64,000 nt of DNA from assembly GCF_000165485.1 (NCBI RefSeq), contig NC_014623.1, positions 2,375,501 to 2,439,500 on the forward strand. Reading direction: 5' to 3'. A model generated the notes under the pieces. The model was not told the origin of the DNA. It did no database searches and saw only the letters and a program-made list of their open reading frames with translations. The first letter of the stretch is position 1. Every line of letters starts with the position of its first letter. This document shows, in pieces, positions 43,262 to 51,252 of the stretch. The position numbers were made by a program, and so were the translations under genes. This stretch comes from Stigmatella aurantiaca DW4/3-1. Lineage in GTDB: Bacteria; Myxococcota; Myxococcia; Myxococcales; Myxococcaceae.

Positions 43262-45499
43262 TCAGTAGCCGACCGAGTTGAAGAGGAAGGGGTAGGTGAT
43301 GATGACGACGCCTCCCTTGGGGGAAGGGAAGCTCCACGTCTTCAAGTTGCTGAGGATGCAGGACTCGACGGCGCTGTTGCGCAGGGTGGAGGACTTGGTC
43401 TTCGCCGCGGCCACGCGGCCGTTGTTTCCGATGGTCCATTCGAGCACCACCTTGCCGGCCAGTCCCGGATCCTTGAGCAGGGCCCGCTCATAGCAGGCAT
43501 GGACTTCCTGGAGGTGGCTGTTGATGACCTTGGCCACGGCCTCGCGGTCGATGCTGCCCTGCGCCGCGGACACGCTGCGGGCGGTGGCGCGCGTGACGGT
43601 GCCGCCCACCTTGCCCTTGCCCACCCCACCGGCGCCCAGCGCGCCGATGCCGCCGCCGCCCTTGCCGCGAAGGATCTCCGCGCCCAGCGTGGCGCCGCCG
43701 CCCTTGCCGCCGCCCCCGAGGCCGAACGTGCCCAGGCCCGCGTTGGCGATGGGCGCCTTGCCAATCAATCCGGCCAGCTTGTAGTTGGACGACTTGGCGT
43801 TCTTGCTGCCCGGGCCGCTGCCCATCTTGTCCACCGCCGCCAGCAGGTCATTGGCCGCGGGGCCTGCCGCCGACAGCTTGGCCAGCGCCTTGAGGGCGCG
43901 GGACTCGGGAGGCGGAGGCGGGGCCACTTCCTTCGGTTTGGCCGGAGGCGCCTTCTCCACGGGCTTGGGCGTGGGCTTCTCGGCCACCTTCTCCGGGGTC
44001 TCCTTGGGCTTGGCCTTCTGCTTGATGGCCTCGAGCTTCTTCTTCGCCTCCTCCTTCTTCTTCGGCTCGGGCGCCAGCAGGCGCAGGGCGACGGGCGGGA
44101 GGTTCTTCTGGGTGAAGTCGGGCGCCTCGGACAGCGGGGGCTTCAGGGCGAGGAAGGCGCCCAGGGCCGAGGCGAAGAAGGCGAAGCTCGCCATCGCCAG
44201 CCAGGGCAGTCCCCGCAAGGGGTTGACCCACGTGCGCTCGGGCACGGGCGCCGCGTAGGCCACCAGCGACATCTGCCCCTGGGACAGGCGCACGGCGGCG
44301 CCCTCGCGCACGGTGAGGAAGCGGCGGTTGCCATCGGACTCGAGCCCCGTGGCGTTGAGGGCCTGGAAGCGCCCATCCGGGCCGCTGCGCTCCACGCCGG
44401 TACCGGGCGGGATGAAGAGGCGGTAGGCGCCCTGGAGGGACTCGGCGAGCGTGAACGTTTCCTCGGGCAGGGCGAAGCCCCACAGGGGCATGCCGGCCTC
44501 GGGATCGCTGGAGGCCCGCAGGGGCTTCTTGCCCGGGCGGAAGCGGAGGGCCTCCCGGCGGACCCCCCCCCAGTACAGCTCCAGGTAGAGCTGCGCGGGC
44601 CCCTTGCCCGGCGCCATGCGCGGGGCCAGCGTGGGCCGGGCCTCCGGCTTCGCCGCGGGCTTGGCCTCCGGCAGGGGCATCTCGTCCAGATCGAGGCCCG
44701 AGAGGAGATCATCGGCCAGCATCAGGGAGGGCAGGGACGCGGCAGGGGACTCCTCGGCGCGCGGGGCCTCCTGGGTGGCGCGGCGGCGCGCGGAGGGCAT
44801 CGTGCTGGAGGGCACGGGGCTGGGGGCCATCCTGGGCACGGGCACGGCGTGGGGGGCCGCGGCCGGGCTCGCCTGGAGCGAGGCTCCCATCGCCCCCCGG
44901 GACGGTCCCGGGGACAGGGGCTCGACGATGACCGGCCCCAGGTCCGGCTCCGGCTCCTTCGCGGGCGCGGGGGGGTTCCGCGTGGCGGAGGCGTAGGCGA
45001 TGGGGACAGTGGAGGGGGAGAGCGCGGAGGGAGGCTCCGCGTTGCCCCACTGGGGCGCGGTGGTCACCCCTCCCGAGGGAGGAAGGGGCGTGCGCGGGGC
45101 CCCGGGCCGGGCCGCGGGGGCAGTGGCCTGGGGCGGGGCGCTCAGCAGGGCGGCCACTTCCGGGGGGGGCTGGGGCTTGGCCTCGGGCCGCTGCGAGAGC
45201 ACGCGGGTCTTCAGGACGAAGGGGCCGCAGAGCACCTCGTCCACCGGGCGGATCTCACACGCGGTGACGCGGTGGCCGTTGACGTAGACGCCGGAGACGG
45301 TGCCCGCGTCCTGGATGGCCGAGCGCCCGTTCTGGAAATACAGCACCGCGTGGCGGGGTTCGATGGAGGCATCATCCAGCATCAGGTCCGAGCCAGGCTC
45401 GGAGCCGATGGCGTAGGTGCCCGGGACGAAGACCTCCGTGCCGATGAGAAGCCCATCGCGGAGAATGACGACCTGGAGGACGGAGGGTTGACCGCTCAC
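43262..45499 (-). CDS. GltG-like inner-membrane protein: FHA domain, single TM, AgmX/PglI C-terminal domain
   Basis: A 745-residue protein. Residues about 10-100 form an FHA domain (YAIGSEPGSDLMLDDASIEP, RHAVLYF, DAGTVSGVYVNGHRV) that would bind phosphothreonine in the cytoplasm. A long Pro/Ala linker, a second beta-rich domain and one membrane helix (LAMASFAFFASALGAFLAL) follow. Then come a Lys/Pro-rich stretch like the TonB spacer, a Gly-rich region, and the AgmX/PglI tail (DREAVAKVINSHLQEVHACY, KTWSFPSPKGGVVIITYPF). This is the GltG/NfsG architecture. The start is GTG with AGGGAG seven bases upstream. Nearby Ser/Thr kinases could feed the FHA domain (inference). Confidence 0.9.
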   Translation of the reverse strand: MSGQPSVLQVVILRDGLLIGTEVFVPGTYAIGSEPGSDLMLDDASIEPRHAVLYFQNGRSAIQDAGTVSGVYVNGHRVTACEIRPVDEVLCGPFVLKTRVLSQRPEAKPQPPPEVAALLSAPPQATAPAARPGAPRTPLPPSGGVTTAPQWGNAEPPSALSPSTVPIAYASATRNPPAPAKEPEPDLGPVIVEPLSPGPSRGAMGASLQASPAAAPHAVPVPRMAPSPVPSSTMPSARRRATQEAPRAEESPAASLPSLMLADDLLSGLDLDEMPLPEAKPAAKPEARPTLAPRMAPGKGPAQLYLELYWGGVRREALRFRPGKKPLRASSDPEAGMPLWGFALPEETFTLAESLQGAYRLFIPPGTGVERSGPDGRFQALNATGLESDGNRRFLTVREGAAVRLSQGQMSLVAYAAPVPERTWVNPLRGLPWLAMASFAFFASALGAFLALKPPLSEAPDFTQKNLPPVALRLLAPEPKKKEEAKKKLEAIKQKAKPKETPEKVAEKPTPKPVEKAPPAKPKEVAPPPPPESRALKALAKLSAAGPAANDLLAAVDKMGSGPGSKNAKSSNYKLAGLIGKAPIANAGLGTFGLGGGGKGGGATLGAEILRGKGGGGIGALGAGGVGKGKVGGTVTRATARSVSAAQGSIDREAVAKVINSHLQEVHACYERALLKDPGLAGKVVLEWTIGNNGRVAAAKTKSSTLRNSAVESCILSNLKTWSFPSPKGGVVIITYPFLFNSVGY

Positions 45500-45532
45500 G
45501 GAGATTCTCCCTTCGGGTGCTGGGGCGGGACC

Positions 45533-45934
45533 CTAAGGGTCGTAGACGGTGCTGAGGGTTTCGGAACGGAAGCTCTCCCGCTCGCGGATCATCGACCGTG
45601 TTTTCAGCTCCTTGCGGTCGTAGAGGTAGACCGCTCCGGACTTGTTCGTCTGGCCCTGGATGAGCCGGTCATCGAAGTCGATGCGGGCGGGCCCCCGGCT
45701 GGGCGCGGCGGCCGAGGCGTTGGCGGCCTCCCCGGCCGAGGGGGAAGCCGCGGGAGCGCTCTCCAGGGGCTTGGAGTCGAGCCGGGGCGAGGCCTTGGGC
45801 GTGGCCTTCTTGGCGGCGCGGCTCTTGGTGCTCTTGGTGCGGCTGCGTTGAGCCCATGCCTCCGGACTCATGAAGGAGAGGGGAGAGAAGCCAAGGAGAT
45901 TGGCGACGAGGAGGCCGAGGAGAAAGCGTCGCAT
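45533..45934 (-). CDS. Small secreted basic protein, first gene of the Glt/Nfs-like operon
   Basis: A 133-residue protein with a signal peptide (FLLGLLVANLLGFSPLSF, cleavage near AWAQ), a Lys/Arg/Ser-rich segment, an Ala/Pro stretch, and a short conserved-looking end (PARIDFDDRLIQGQTNKSG, VYLYDRKELKTRSM). The ATG at 45934 is chosen because the signal peptide begins there; the frame continues upstream into the promoter region. The function is unknown. It lies 33 bases before the GltG-like gene. Confidence 0.72.
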   Translation of the reverse strand: MRRFLLGLLVANLLGFSPLSFMSPEAWAQRSRTKSTKSRAAKKATPKASPRLDSKPLESAPAASPSAGEAANASAAAPSRGPARIDFDDRLIQGQTNKSGAVYLYDRKELKTRSMIRERESFRSETLSTVYDP

Positions 45935-46020
45935 TCGGACTTCCAGGTTAAGCGATGGTTGTACCGCCCTGTCAACGCACGCGCCCTGCTGCCCACCGAG
46001 GGAGCGAGAAGGGCTGTAGA

Positions 46021-46052
46021 GGGGTGTCCCCCCCAGTTGGGGAGGACACCCC
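46021..46052. promoter_or_regulatory. Long inverted repeat in the divergent gap before the envelope operon
   Basis: GGGGTGTCC (46021-46029) and GGACACCCC (46044-46052) are perfect 9-base arms. Inner C and G runs allow further pairing around an AGTT loop. It lies midway between divergent starts at 45934 and 46131, so it is a candidate operator or an RNA hairpin in either leader. There is no T run, so it is not a typical terminator. Confidence 0.5.
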
Positions 46053-46130
46053 ACGGTGTGGGCGGGCCGATTTCCTGGCCGGTTGGAAAGGTGGAGTCTC
46101 CCGCCTCTTGTTTGCGATGGTGCCCGGGAC

Positions 46131-48404
46131 ATGAGACGCGCTCTCGCGGTGTTCGTGGCGCTGGCCATTCCACTCGCGGTGGGGGTGCTCTTCCTGCGCA
46201 CTCGCGAGGCGCCGCCCCCTTCGCCCAGGGCTCGGTTGCTGGCGGTGGGGCCGTGGCTCACGAGCAACCAAACCACTCAGCCGCTGGCGGTGTATGGCGA
46301 GGGGCTGGTGGCGGGGATGCGGCTTGCGTTGGGGCCGCCGCTGTCGCGCGAGCTTCCCCTGAGGGTGGTGGATGCGGGGCATGCGTATGCGCGCCTCCCG
46401 GCGGGCCTGGTGCTGCCGGAGGAGCAACCTCAGGTGAACGTGTCGGTGCGGCTGGTGGGGGACGGAGGCGCCGAGGCCGAGGGGGAGAAGCGCCTGGACG
46501 TGGTGAACGACACGGCCTTCCCGGACCTGACGGAGCTGGTGCTGGCGCCGGATGGCCGCACGGCCTTCATCGCCTCGCCGCCCACGGACACGGTGTTCGC
46601 GCTGGAGGTGGCCACTGGGCAGGTGACGCCGCTGGCCGTGGCGGACGGGCCCAGCGCGCTGGCCACATATAATGATGCGGGCGGGCGCCCCTGGCTGGCG
46701 GTGGCGCACCGCTTCAGCCCGGAGCTGCGCCTGTACGCCCTGGACAGCCCGGGAAGCGCGCCCCGGGTGTTGCCGGCGCCGGTGGGGGCGATGGGGCTGG
46801 CGGTGGACGCGCGGGCCGGGGTGGCCTTCATCGCCGAGCAGGTGAGGGACACGGTGCATGCGCTGTCCTTGGTGGACGGGAGCGAGCGGTGGCAGGCGGC
46901 GGTGGATCCCAACCCGCGCGCGCTCGCCCCGTGGAATGGGCTGCTGGCGGTGGGGAGCCTCCAGACCGGCCAGGTGGAGCTGCTGCGCCAGGCGGATGGC
47001 ACGCGGGTGTCCACGTTGGTGCCCAAGCCGGGCGTCTCCATCGTGGGGGGGGAGACGGAGCGCTTCTCCGCGCAGGTGATGGGGGGCACGGCGGTGCGAG
47101 GGCTCGTGGCGGGGACGCGGCTGGGGAGCCTCTTTCTGGCCAGCCTGGGGCCCAACGTGGGGCCGAACGCCGAGCGCATGGAGGTGAGCGCCAACGGGGG
47201 GGTGAGCGTGCTCTCGCCCACGCAGGGGGAGGTGGTGCGGCACCGAGGCTTCGGGGCGGGGGTGACGGAGGGGCTGGCGCTGGACGAGGCCACGGGGGTG
47301 CTCTACGCGGCGGATGGGGCGCTGGGCCTCGTGCGGGTGCTGGACGCGCGGCGGCTGGTGGAGAGCGATGCGGGGGCGCGCGGCGCGCTGCTCCAGGAAC
47401 TGCCGATGCTCCTGCCGGAGCGGACGCCGCTTGCACGCCCGGCGGAGGACTACGGGACGCAGGGACGGGCGGGGGTGGAGTTGCACGCGGGCCCCCGGGC
47501 GCTGGCGCTGGCGCCGGATGGCCGCACCCTCTATGTGCTCAACCGCTTCATCGGCACGGTGGCGGTGGTGGACGTGACGCGGGCCCGGGAGGGCGGGGCG
47601 CGCGTGGTGCGCCAGTTCCCGGTGACGCCGATGGGCGCGCAGGCCAAGCGCCGGCTGGGGCAGGTCCTCTACTTCGCGGACATGGGGCGCAAGGCGATGA
47701 GCTGTGATGCCTGCCACCTGGAGGGCCACACGGGCGGGGTCTTCTTCGAGAAGACGCACCCGATGCGCATCTACCGCTCCACCACGGCGCGGGGCAGCCG
47801 GGACACGCCGCCCTACTTCACGCCCGCGAGCACCCGCAGCTTGGCGGAGACGGTGCTGACGGTGGGCAACCGCAACCGCTACTTCAATCCAGAGCTCACC
47901 GGAGGGGAGGTGGAGGCGTTGACGCTCTTCACGGCGCTGATTCCCCTGTTGCCCAACCCCTTCGTGGGGGAGGACGGGGCGCCGCCGGAGACGCTGGTCT
48001 TGCCGGATGGGCGCACGGGGCGGCCCGGAGCGGGCCGGACGCTGTTCGAGGGCAAAGCGGGATGCGAGGCCTGCCATCCCGCCCCGCTCTTCACCTTGGA
48101 TCAAGAGCCTGCGACCCGGGGGCGCTTCCAGGAAGCGGGCACGCCCCTCGCGTTGCCGTTGCGCCTGGAGCAGCAGGAACAGGTCCCGGGAGCGGCCCCG
48201 CCCGCGCTGGTGGGGGCCTGGGATGTCTGGCCCATGCTGACCAGCGCGGCGGTGGGCTACGAGGTGAGCGGAGACCGGCTGGTGGTGGGCACACGCTTTC
48301 CGCTGCGGACGCTCCTGGAGATCTCCGGGCCCGCGCACGGCAACGCGCGGACGCTCACCCTGCGCGAGCAGGATGACCTGCTCGCGTTTCTGCTCACGCT
48401 TTGA
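46131..48404 (+). CDS. Beta-propeller protein fused to a di-haem cytochrome (MauG/CcpA-like) domain
   Basis: About 757 residues. An N-terminal signal anchor (LAVFVALAIPLAVGVLFL) leads to a YncE-like propeller (about 100-490) with repeated blades such as LVLAPDGRTAFIASPPTDTV and ALALAPDGRTLYVLNRFIGT. The C-terminal third has two haem motifs, CDACH (about residue 525) and CEACH (about 645), and RGSRDTPPYFTPASTRSLAE as in di-haem peroxidase-related proteins. It should be a periplasmic redox protein; a peroxidase or protein-modifying activity cannot be chosen from sequence. It diverges from the envelope operon. Confidence 0.82.
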   Translation: MRRALAVFVALAIPLAVGVLFLRTREAPPPSPRARLLAVGPWLTSNQTTQPLAVYGEGLVAGMRLALGPPLSRELPLRVVDAGHAYARLPAGLVLPEEQPQVNVSVRLVGDGGAEAEGEKRLDVVNDTAFPDLTELVLAPDGRTAFIASPPTDTVFALEVATGQVTPLAVADGPSALATYNDAGGRPWLAVAHRFSPELRLYALDSPGSAPRVLPAPVGAMGLAVDARAGVAFIAEQVRDTVHALSLVDGSERWQAAVDPNPRALAPWNGLLAVGSLQTGQVELLRQADGTRVSTLVPKPGVSIVGGETERFSAQVMGGTAVRGLVAGTRLGSLFLASLGPNVGPNAERMEVSANGGVSVLSPTQGEVVRHRGFGAGVTEGLALDEATGVLYAADGALGLVRVLDARRLVESDAGARGALLQELPMLLPERTPLARPAEDYGTQGRAGVELHAGPRALALAPDGRTLYVLNRFIGTVAVVDVTRAREGGARVVRQFPVTPMGAQAKRRLGQVLYFADMGRKAMSCDACHLEGHTGGVFFEKTHPMRIYRSTTARGSRDTPPYFTPASTRSLAETVLTVGNRNRYFNPELTGGEVEALTLFTALIPLLPNPFVGEDGAPPETLVLPDGRTGRPGAGRTLFEGKAGCEACHPAPLFTLDQEPATRGRFQEAGTPLALPLRLEQQEQVPGAAPPALVGAWDVWPMLTSAAVGYEVSGDRLVVGTRFPLRTLLEISGPAHGNARTLTLREQDDLLAFLLTL

Positions 48405-48466
48405 GCTAGGATTGGAGCACGCCGGAGGTAAGCGCCTGAAGGGAATCGTCCCGCTTCATTCCAAGT

Positions 48467-48490
48467 AGCCCCTGAGGGGTTGCCTCTTTT
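48467..48490 (+). terminator. Short hairpin with T-rich tail after the di-haem gene
   Basis: AGCCCC-TGA-GGGGTT forms a 6-base-pair stem (one G-T pair) with a 3-base loop, followed by GCCTCTTTT. It lies 63 bases after the stop at 48404. The stem is short, and the tail overlaps the -35 of a promoter, so it may be a weak terminator. Confidence 0.4.
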
Positions 48491-48508
48491 ACACGGATGC
48501 CGTATAAA
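48480..48508 (+). promoter_or_regulatory. Sigma-70-type promoter of the alpha/beta hydrolase gene
   Basis: TTGCCT at 48480-48485, an exact 17-base spacer and TATAAA at 48503-48508. The -10 is close to consensus and rare in this GC-rich DNA. Transcription would start near 48515, leaving about 75 bases before the GTG at 48590. Confidence 0.6.
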
Positions 48509-48589
48509 TCCACTACGGCCAGAAGACAGAGCAACGCTTGTGTGACACCAGCTACCGCCGTTCATCCCGAAGAGGGAGAGGAGGGAGCT

Positions 48590-49729
48590 GTGGCTACATT
48601 CACCCAGAAGCGTCTTGCCGTGTGGGCCGTGCGTCTGAAGGTGCTGGGGGTGCTCGCCGCGGTGTCATCCGTGGCGGAAGCCTCGCAGGTCCAGAAGGTT
48701 TGCCACAGCGGACACCTGCCGGTGGCCCTCTGGCAGGGCCTTCCCCCCTCCGAGCGAGTGTTCGCGAAGCTGTGCCTCCCGGCGGGGGAGACCCCCTCCA
48801 CGGTCCAACTCTTGGTGCATGGCATCACCTACACGCACCAATACTGGGACTTTCCGGATCCGGAGGGGCCCAGCGATCGCTACTCCTATGTGAGCGCGGC
48901 GTTGAACGCGGGCTTCGCCACGCTGGCGATCGACCGAATCGGCAGCGGTGACAGCTCCCGCCCGCCCGGGGCCAGCGTCACCCTCGAGGCCAACGCGTAC
49001 GTGGTTCACCAGGTGGTGCAGGCATTGCGCACCGGCTGGAAGACGGGCCCTTCCAGCACGGTGAGCTTCTCCAAGGTCATCCTGGTGGGGCACTCCTACG
49101 GCTCGTTCACGGCGTGGTACGAGGCGAGCGATTACCAGGATGTGGATGGGGTGATTCTCAGCGGGGTGAGCCACTTCGTGACGATGGGGTCGGTGATGCG
49201 GGTCATCACCCCGCTGGTCCCGGCGGGGCTCGATCCGGCCTTCTTTGGCAGGGGGTATTACGACCCGAGCTACCTGACCACGCGGCCGCAGACCCGCTAC
49301 AGCACCTTCTACTTCCCGGGAGAGGTGACCAGAAAGGTCCTGGAGCGGGACGAGAAAACCAAGAGCACGGTGACCCTCACCGAGTTCGCCCCGTTCCCCC
49401 TGATCCTCACCCGGCCGTTGGACATCCGGGTGCCCGTGTTGTTGTTCAATGGCACCGAGGATCGTCTGTTCTGTGGTCCATCGATTCAGGGCGCGGATTG
49501 CTCCAGTGCGGAGGCCTTGGTGGCCACGGAAGGGCCTCGGCTGGGGCCTCAGGTGCCTTGCATCGAGGGCCATGTGTTGCAAGGCGCCGGGCACGTGCTC
49601 AACACCCTTGGCAACGCCCAGGAGTGGTTCGCGGTGGCCCAGAACTGGGCGGTGCAACGGGTTGGCCCGGACGCAGGGCCCGCTCCCGGATGTGGCCTTT
49701 GGGAGGCGGAGTTGCTCAAGCAGGACTAG
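48590..49729 (+). CDS. Secreted alpha/beta hydrolase (lipase/esterase-like)
   Basis: A 379-residue protein with a signal peptide ending near VSSVAEAS. The fold's landmarks are present: LLVHGITYTHQYWDFPD (oxyanion strand), VILVGHSYGSFTAWYEAS with Ser in GHSYG, VLLFNGTEDRLF (acid) and LQGAGHVLNTLGNAQEW (His). It is expected to act outside the cytoplasm on esters or lipids. The GTG at 48590 is chosen because GAGAGGAGGGA precedes it; an ATG at 48497 has no signal-peptide logic and lies upstream of the predicted leader. Its TAG shares CTAG with the convergent lectin stop. Confidence 0.88.
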   Translation: MATFTQKRLAVWAVRLKVLGVLAAVSSVAEASQVQKVCHSGHLPVALWQGLPPSERVFAKLCLPAGETPSTVQLLVHGITYTHQYWDFPDPEGPSDRYSYVSAALNAGFATLAIDRIGSGDSSRPPGASVTLEANAYVVHQVVQALRTGWKTGPSSTVSFSKVILVGHSYGSFTAWYEASDYQDVDGVILSGVSHFVTMGSVMRVITPLVPAGLDPAFFGRGYYDPSYLTTRPQTRYSTFYFPGEVTRKVLERDEKTKSTVTLTEFAPFPLILTRPLDIRVPVLLFNGTEDRLFCGPSIQGADCSSAEALVATEGPRLGPQVPCIEGHVLQGAGHVLNTLGNAQEWFAVAQNWAVQRVGPDAGPAPGCGLWEAELLKQD

Positions 49730-50265
49730 TTGACCCGCTCGAACCTCCACAACTGGCTTTGAACTCCCTGGACGTAGTCCCATTGATGGACATACGCACC
49801 ATTGCCCGTCCCGTTGAATTCGACATCGATATACTTGAGGGTGAGATTGTTCTTGATGACATAGGGCGGCGCGCCGGTGTTGGGGGCGAATCCGATGTGC
49901 CACTGCTGCTGGACCGAGAAGGCGAGGGGCCACTGCCAGATCTTCGCGCCATTGTTACGTGCTGCCGGCTCAAGCGCCAGGCCGCTGTTTTGATTCACGA
50001 GATAGTAGTAATTATTGCCGATTGCCCAAAGCTTCCAGTGCTGGCTCGACAAACCCAGATACTCCCATTGATGGAGCCTGTAGCTTGCCTCCGTGGAGTT
50101 CCGCACGACGTCCAGGACCTTTCCGCTGTTGACATTCACAATCTTGTAGATGGCGTTCGGATCATTCTGAATGTCCGCATGCGCATCCGAGGCAAATCCA
50201 AAGAGGGCACCGAAGTGCACCAACGAGCACAATGCCATCAACTTCATCAGGTTCGACTTCTTCAT
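49726..50265 (-). CDS. Secreted ricin-type beta-trefoil lectin
   Basis: A 179-residue protein: signal ending ASDAHA, then a RICIN domain with YKIVNVNSGKVLDVVRNST, LHQWEYLGLSSQHWKLWAIG, YYLVNQNSGLALEPAARNNG and QSQLWRFERVN. The three QxW-type repeats are visible (SQHW, QQQW, SQLW). It likely binds glycans on prey or on its own matrix. AAAAGGAG sits eight bases before the ATG. It is the last chromosomal gene before the ssrA scar and is lower in GC than its left neighbours. Confidence 0.9.
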   Translation of the reverse strand: MKKSNLMKLMALCSLVHFGALFGFASDAHADIQNDPNAIYKIVNVNSGKVLDVVRNSTEASYRLHQWEYLGLSSQHWKLWAIGNNYYYLVNQNSGLALEPAARNNGAKIWQWPLAFSVQQQWHIGFAPNTGAPPYVIKNNLTLKYIDVEFNGTGNGAYVHQWDYVQGVQSQLWRFERVN

Positions 50266-50534
50266 GGTAAAACTCCTTTTAGGCTCTCATTGCCTTGGTG
50301 GATGCTGTTCCATCTTCACCAACTCGATCGCGCGCCCGCGTCGCGCCGGATGTACCCGCTCTCTGTGAAGGCGTGCGTGTCCCCCGAGGAGCAAAGGTTC
50401 TGAAGGGAGTCCTACGCCGAGACACGAGAGCCGTCATGGGAGGGGCACGGACAGAGAGAGCCGACATGGAGGGAAATGATGCAGAAAATTTTCGAGCTAC
50501 CTGCAACCCCTTAAGATTGCTGGACTTCTTGAGG

Positions 50535-50560
50535 TGGAGGCGGCGGGAATCGAACCCGCG
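50535..50560 (-). other. Displaced 3' end of ssrA (tmRNA), probable attachment site
   Basis: The minus strand reads CGCGGGTTCGATTCCCGCCG followed by CCTCCA: the T-arm, acceptor strand and discriminator of a tmRNA. No matching 5' half (GGAGGCGG-type acceptor, D-loop) lies within the next hundred bases, so this is not a whole tRNA or tmRNA. Such 26-base scars mark integration at the 3' end of ssrA. The orientation puts chromosome on the left and the inserted DNA on the right. Just beyond it, CCGGGCGGT and ACCGCCCGG (about 50560-50621) form an inverted repeat. Confidence 0.65.
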
Positions 50561-50710
50561 CCGGGCGGTGCGAAACCTCTAGCAGAATCGCGCCCTTACC
50601 TCGTAACCGCCCGGAATGATTCGGAGTCGTTATCCCGCCGCGTCCCGTGTCGTCCCGTCCTGTCCCAGCACATTCCGCAGGCTCCTGCGACATACGTGCA
50701 ACATGGCGGA

Positions 50711-51080
50711 CGTGGTGAGCGCTGGGGCGCGTGGTGAGCGTTGGGGCCTCGTGGCCAGCATCCAGGCCGGACGTGTCGGACGCGGGCCGCGCGGCGAGCG
50801 CGGGGGCTCGTGGTGAGCGTCCGGGGGCCGGACACATCGGGGGCGGGCCTTGTGGCGAGCGCTGAGTCCTCGTGGCGCCGTCCAGTCCGGACGCGTGGGC
50901 AACCCGTAGGGCTTGGGCCTCGCGGTGTGCGCTGTGGGGCTCGTAGTGAGCGCTAGTGCCTCGTGGTGCGTCTAGGCAGACCGACCCCGGCCACGTCGGA
51001 GCGGGCCTCGTGGCGAGCGCTGGGGCGCTTCTTGGTGCGTTGGGGCTCGTGGCGAGCGTCCAAGCCGGACACTTAGACGC
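50711..51080 (+). repeat. Minisatellite array A
   Basis: Irregular copies of a long unit (CCTCGTGGTGAGCGTCCAGG then CCGGACACGTCGGACGCGGG) and a short unit (CTCGTGGTGAGCGCTGGGG) fill the gap downstream of the helicase gene. Copies share the 12-base box CCTCGTGGTGAG. A GC-rich stretch with CGCGCCCTTTC motifs (51080-51140) follows, similar to sequence after array D. Open frames here are by-products of the repeat. Confidence 0.8.
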
Positions 51081-51252
51081 GCCCTTTCTGGCGCTCGCTG
51101 GTTCGCGGCGTCCGCGCCCTTTCTCGCGCGCCCGCTCGCGTGTGGAGCTTGGAGCAAACCCACCCCAACGGCTGCGCGGCGCCTAACTATGCCCGCTGGC
51201 GCGCCAGGGTGGCAGCTATCAGCAGCACGTACGAGGCGCCCGATATGAGAGG

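Noticed and set aside
43499-46672. Open frame of about 1057 codons antisense to the GltG-like gene
   Set aside because: It has shadow composition, no domain, and crosses the divergent promoter region.
48590-49729. Upstream ATG at 48497 as start of the hydrolase
   Set aside because: It would precede the predicted transcription start and add a non-signal leader, while GTG 48590 has an excellent ribosome site and signal peptide.
50535-50625. Complete tRNA gene
   Set aside because: Only the T-arm and acceptor 3' strand are present; no matching 5' acceptor strand or anticodon arm is found at the right distance.
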